From: Verrucomicrobiia bacterium
GTDB taxonomy: Bacteria > Verrucomicrobiota > Verrucomicrobiia > JABWAM01
Assembly: GCA_028687435.1 (NCBI GenBank)
Contig: JAQUAF010000002.1
Span: forward strand, 62,001-126,000
Length of the DNA: 64,000 nucleotides
Reading direction: 5' to 3'
Part shown: piece by piece, positions 61,476 to 64,000 of the stretch
Layout: each line of letters opens with the position of its first letter
Position numbering within the stretch: position 1 is the stretch's first letter
The notes under the pieces: model-generated
Databases searched by the model: none
What the model was told of the DNA's origin: nothing
What the model saw: only the letters and a program-made list of their open reading frames with translations
Position numbers and translations under genes: made by a program

Positions 61476-63689
61476 ATGGAGTCTGTGCGAAGGTTTTTTG
61501 CAAAAGGATTTGCTCCGGCGAAGCTGGAGGAGTGGTACCGGGTGTGGGCGCCGGTGGCGGTTTTGTTTTTGATTTTTGCGGCGGAACGGCTGCCGCAGTT
61601 GCAAGGAATGAATGGAGGAACGGCGAACCTGTTGTTCCGGTTGAGATCGCATTGGGGGTTTGATTCCACCCCGGATCCACGGGTGGTGTTGGTGAAGATT
61701 GACCAGAAATCGCTGGATAAACTCCAACGTTGGCCCTGGTCGAGGACTGTGCATGGCGATTTTTTGCAATTGTTGACGTTGAGGGAGCCGTCGGTGGTGG
61801 CGTTCGATCTTTTCTTTTCGGAACCCAGCCAGGATGTGAAGGCGGATGAGCATTTCGCCAAGGGGATCGGGATGCTTCCCCAGACGATCACCGGGGCTGT
61901 GGGCACGGATGTGGCGGGGAAGGAACTGCCGGTGGATCTCGGCCGGACCAGGCCATTGACACGGATCGAGGGAGATCAAAGCCGGATTCCAACGTGGCCG
62001 GGCGTCCTGTTGCCCATTGAAGGATTAAAAAAGGAAGGCTTGTTCGGTTTTGTCAACAATGAGCCCAGCGGCATGGATGGAATCCGGCGGCATTACCTGA
62101 TGCTGGCGAGGGTGGGGGACCGGGTCTTCCCATCACTGGTTTTGCAGGCGCTTTGCGTTTATTGGAAAATCCAGCCTGAACAGGTGATGGTGAAATTGGG
62201 GCGGTTCATTGAATTGCCATCTCCGGAGGGAGTGAGGAGAATTCCCATTGATGAAAAGGGCAGAATGCCCATCAATTACCGCCGGCTTTTTCCATCCCAT
62301 GACAAGGAGGGCAAAATATCCGCCAAGGTGATCGGCTATGCGGATCTGACCGGGACGCTGGGGAAATGTTATCGGGATAATGTTCCGTGGCCGTCGAATT
62401 ATCCGGAGATCGAGGGGGCTATTTTGCTGGTGGGGCAGACGGAGCCGGGATTGACCGATTTTGGGCCTTCTCCGCTGGAGCCTTTGGCGCCCCTGGTTTA
62501 TACGCATTTGCATGTTTTCAACAGCGTTTTTAAAAAAGACTATTTGAAGATCGTTCCTTTTGATTGGGGCGCTTTTCCATGGCTGGCGATCGGCTGGGGG
62601 ACGTTGTATGGGTTGCGAAAATCGCGGATTTTTACGTTGATCACGGTTCCCCTGGTGGCGGTGGCGGCTTATTTGGGCGGGGTGATGGGGATGTTTTTCT
62701 TTGGCGGAACGTTGCTGCCCGTGTTTTGGCCGGTTGCCGGTTATGTCCTTTTGCAACTGGGGATCAATGGTTTGTACTGGTGGCGGGAACAGCGTTCGCG
62801 GCAGCAGATCAAGAAGATGTTTTCCGCTTATGTGGGGCCGCGGGTGATGGACCGGGTGATGTTGCAGAAGGATGAAATCAAGCTGGGAGGGGAGCGCAAG
62901 GCGGTGACGATTCTTTTCTCCGATATCCGGGGATTCACCACCATGAGCGAAGGATTGAGCGAGGAGGAATTGGTGGGGAAACTCAACGAGTATTTTGAAC
63001 GCATGGTGGATTGCGTGACGCGATTCGATGGCACCTTGCACAAATACATCGGCGACGCGGTGATGGCGGTGTGGGGCGATGTGGTTTCCACCGGGAAGGA
63101 AATCGATGCCCGTCACGCGGTGCGCGCGGCGCTGGCCATGCAGGATGAACTCAAGGGGTTGAATGAGCGCTGGAAAGCGGCGGGACGTCCGCCGATCAAG
63201 ATTGGCATTGGTCTGAACCATGGCGAGGTGGTGGTGGGCAACATGGGGGCGCCCCAGCGGGTGGAATTTACCGTGATCGGCGATGCGGTGAACCTGGCTT
63301 CGCGTCTGGAGGGGTTGACCAAGACGTTTGGCATAGTTTTGGCCGTCAGCGAAAATGTGAAGGAACTTTTAGGAGAGGAGTTTTTGACGCGTACGGTGGG
63401 ACTCATCCAAGTCCAAGGCAAAACCAAGGCGGTGCGGGTTTATGAGGTGCTGTCGGAACGCAAGGATGGCGCGATGCCGCCGGGGTTTGAATGGGTGGAG
63501 GTTTACGAAAAGGGGTTCGAGGCTTATCTGGCCAGGCAATTTGAGGAGGGAATCCGTTTGTTTGAGGAAACCCTTCGCCGGCATCCGGGGGATGTTTGCG
63601 CCGAAAAATATCTGAAGGCTTGCCAGGAGTATCGAATGGCCGCTCCGCCGCCCGACTGGGACGGCGTGCTGATTATGAAGTCTAAATAG
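61476..63689 (+). CDS. Class III adenylate/guanylate cyclase with CHASE2 sensor
   Basis: A 737-residue protein from the ATG at 61476. It has an N-terminal membrane helix, an extracytoplasmic CHASE2 domain (PRVVLVKIDQKSLDKLQRWP, VVAFDLFFSEPS, EGAILLVGQTEPGLTDF), three further membrane helices (about 360-430) and a cytoplasmic class III cyclase domain. FSDIRGFTTMS (Asp483) and GDAVMAVWG (Asp527) supply the two metal Asp residues with the usual 44-residue spacing, and TVIGDAVNLASRLEG follows. A short TPR-like tail ends the protein (GFEAYLARQFEEGIRLFEE). It makes a cyclic nucleotide in response to an external signal. Upstream in-frame ATGs at 61401 and 61422 lie at the deletion join. Confidence 0.92.
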   Translation: MESVRRFFAKGFAPAKLEEWYRVWAPVAVLFLIFAAERLPQLQGMNGGTANLLFRLRSHWGFDSTPDPRVVLVKIDQKSLDKLQRWPWSRTVHGDFLQLLTLREPSVVAFDLFFSEPSQDVKADEHFAKGIGMLPQTITGAVGTDVAGKELPVDLGRTRPLTRIEGDQSRIPTWPGVLLPIEGLKKEGLFGFVNNEPSGMDGIRRHYLMLARVGDRVFPSLVLQALCVYWKIQPEQVMVKLGRFIELPSPEGVRRIPIDEKGRMPINYRRLFPSHDKEGKISAKVIGYADLTGTLGKCYRDNVPWPSNYPEIEGAILLVGQTEPGLTDFGPSPLEPLAPLVYTHLHVFNSVFKKDYLKIVPFDWGAFPWLAIGWGTLYGLRKSRIFTLITVPLVAVAAYLGGVMGMFFFGGTLLPVFWPVAGYVLLQLGINGLYWWREQRSRQQIKKMFSAYVGPRVMDRVMLQKDEIKLGGERKAVTILFSDIRGFTTMSEGLSEEELVGKLNEYFERMVDCVTRFDGTLHKYIGDAVMAVWGDVVSTGKEIDARHAVRAALAMQDELKGLNERWKAAGRPPIKIGIGLNHGEVVVGNMGAPQRVEFTVIGDAVNLASRLEGLTKTFGIVLAVSENVKELLGEEFLTRTVGLIQVQGKTKAVRVYEVLSERKDGAMPPGFEWVEVYEKGFEAYLARQFEEGIRLFEETLRRHPGDVCAEKYLKACQEYRMAAPPPDWDGVLIMKSK

Positions 63690-63695
63690 AGGTGT

Positions 63696-64000
63696 TTAGG
63701 GCTTGCGCAGCAGCTTCTCGAGTTCGGGATCCTTGGCCATGCCAAGGGAGGTGGCTTTCTTGTAATGTTTGCGGGCCAACTCGATCGAGGGGGGATTCTG
63801 TGAAGCGTAAACAACCGCCAGATTGAAATGGGCGTCCGAATAGTTGGGTTTCAATTCAATGGCCTTCAACAGTTCCTTTTCGGCGGCTTCCTGGTAGCCT
63901 TTCTGGCTGTAAGCGATTCCGAGATAGTTGTGGGGCTCGGGATTTTGAGCGTCAACCGCAACCGCCTGGGTGAGAACGCTGACGGCCTCGTCATATTTTT
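63696..64000 (-). CDS. Tetratricopeptide-repeat protein, 5' part outside the window
   Basis: A C-terminal fragment of about 101 residues on the minus strand, open to the right edge. Two clear TPR motifs are visible (YDEAVSVLTQAVAVDAQNPE followed by HNYLGIAYSQKGYQEAAEKE, then LLKAIELKPNYSDAHFNLAV with VYASQ). It ends DPELEKLLRKP. TPR arrays bind partner proteins; nothing more can be said. It is convergent with the cyclase gene, 6 bp from its stop. Confidence 0.8.
   Translation of the reverse strand, partial: KYDEAVSVLTQAVAVDAQNPEPHNYLGIAYSQKGYQEAAEKELLKAIELKPNYSDAHFNLAVVYASQNPPSIELARKHYKKATSLGMAKDPELEKLLRKP

Overview
The window looks like a chromosomal segment of a PVC-superphylum bacterium, most probably Verrucomicrobiota, Lentisphaerota or Kiritimatiellota. 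The support is three single prepilin-like proteins ending in the H-X9-DG signature, three DUF4838-type proteins, a GntR helix-turn-helix fused to a LacI-type sensor, and many glycoside hydrolases, all in moderately GC-rich DNA. The phylum is inferred from gene content alone. There is no rRNA, tRNA, CRISPR array, intact transposase or prophage.

Layout. 1-3.8 kb: two translationally overlapping GH42-type glycosidases, the first cut by the window edge. 3.8-8.8 kb (minus): a TetR-TolC-RND efflux operon with no periplasmic adaptor gene. 8.9-14.8 kb: a GntR/LacI-type regulator, a secreted multidomain LamG/CBM9/TIM-barrel protein, a PhnP-like metallo-hydrolase and a pseudopilin. 14.9-27 kb is mostly housekeeping: class V aminotransferase, CPBP protease, coaB, a membrane GT-C protein joined to a GT9 transferase through a 12-G tract, mnmA, thiC, an ABC ATPase, gpsA and a PocR/AraC regulator. 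27-39.3 kb: an IclR-controlled cluster with a MurQ/GKRP-like double-SIS protein, secreted proteins, a second pseudopilin, two DUF4838 proteins and a D-serine dehydratase. 39.5-44.4 kb: a prenyltransferase-repeat protein, a nuclease-helicase fusion and a second GT-C protein. 44.5-56.8 kb: deoxysugar (rhamnose/fucose-type) genes around a DeoR regulator: SDR, isomerase, rhamnulokinase and a tandem amidohydrolase on the minus strand, and DeoR, class III aminotransferase and a GH106-like rhamnosidase on the plus strand. 56.8-61.4 kb: a third DUF4838 protein, a third pseudopilin and a broken DUF4091/GH123-like gene. The window ends with a CHASE2 adenylate cyclase and a TPR protein.

The genes form several small polysaccharide-use modules, each with its own regulator (GntR/LacI, IclR, DeoR) and one exported large enzyme. 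Three of these modules contain an H-X9-DG pseudopilin. Clear sigma70-type promoters with palindromic or repeated operator-like sequences lie in front of the GntR, IclR and DeoR genes.

The most unusual material is non-coding. A hairpin family occurs at 17.7, 46.1 and 52.3 kb, and the loop of one copy is the exact reverse complement of another. Between 49.3 and 54.1 kb there are three transposase-less elements with long terminal inverted repeats (two with candidate target duplications of 3 and 9 bp) and a roughly 400-bp nested palindrome, all packed between the sugar genes. One of these elements lands on the start of the rhamnosidase gene and supplies a new in-frame start codon.
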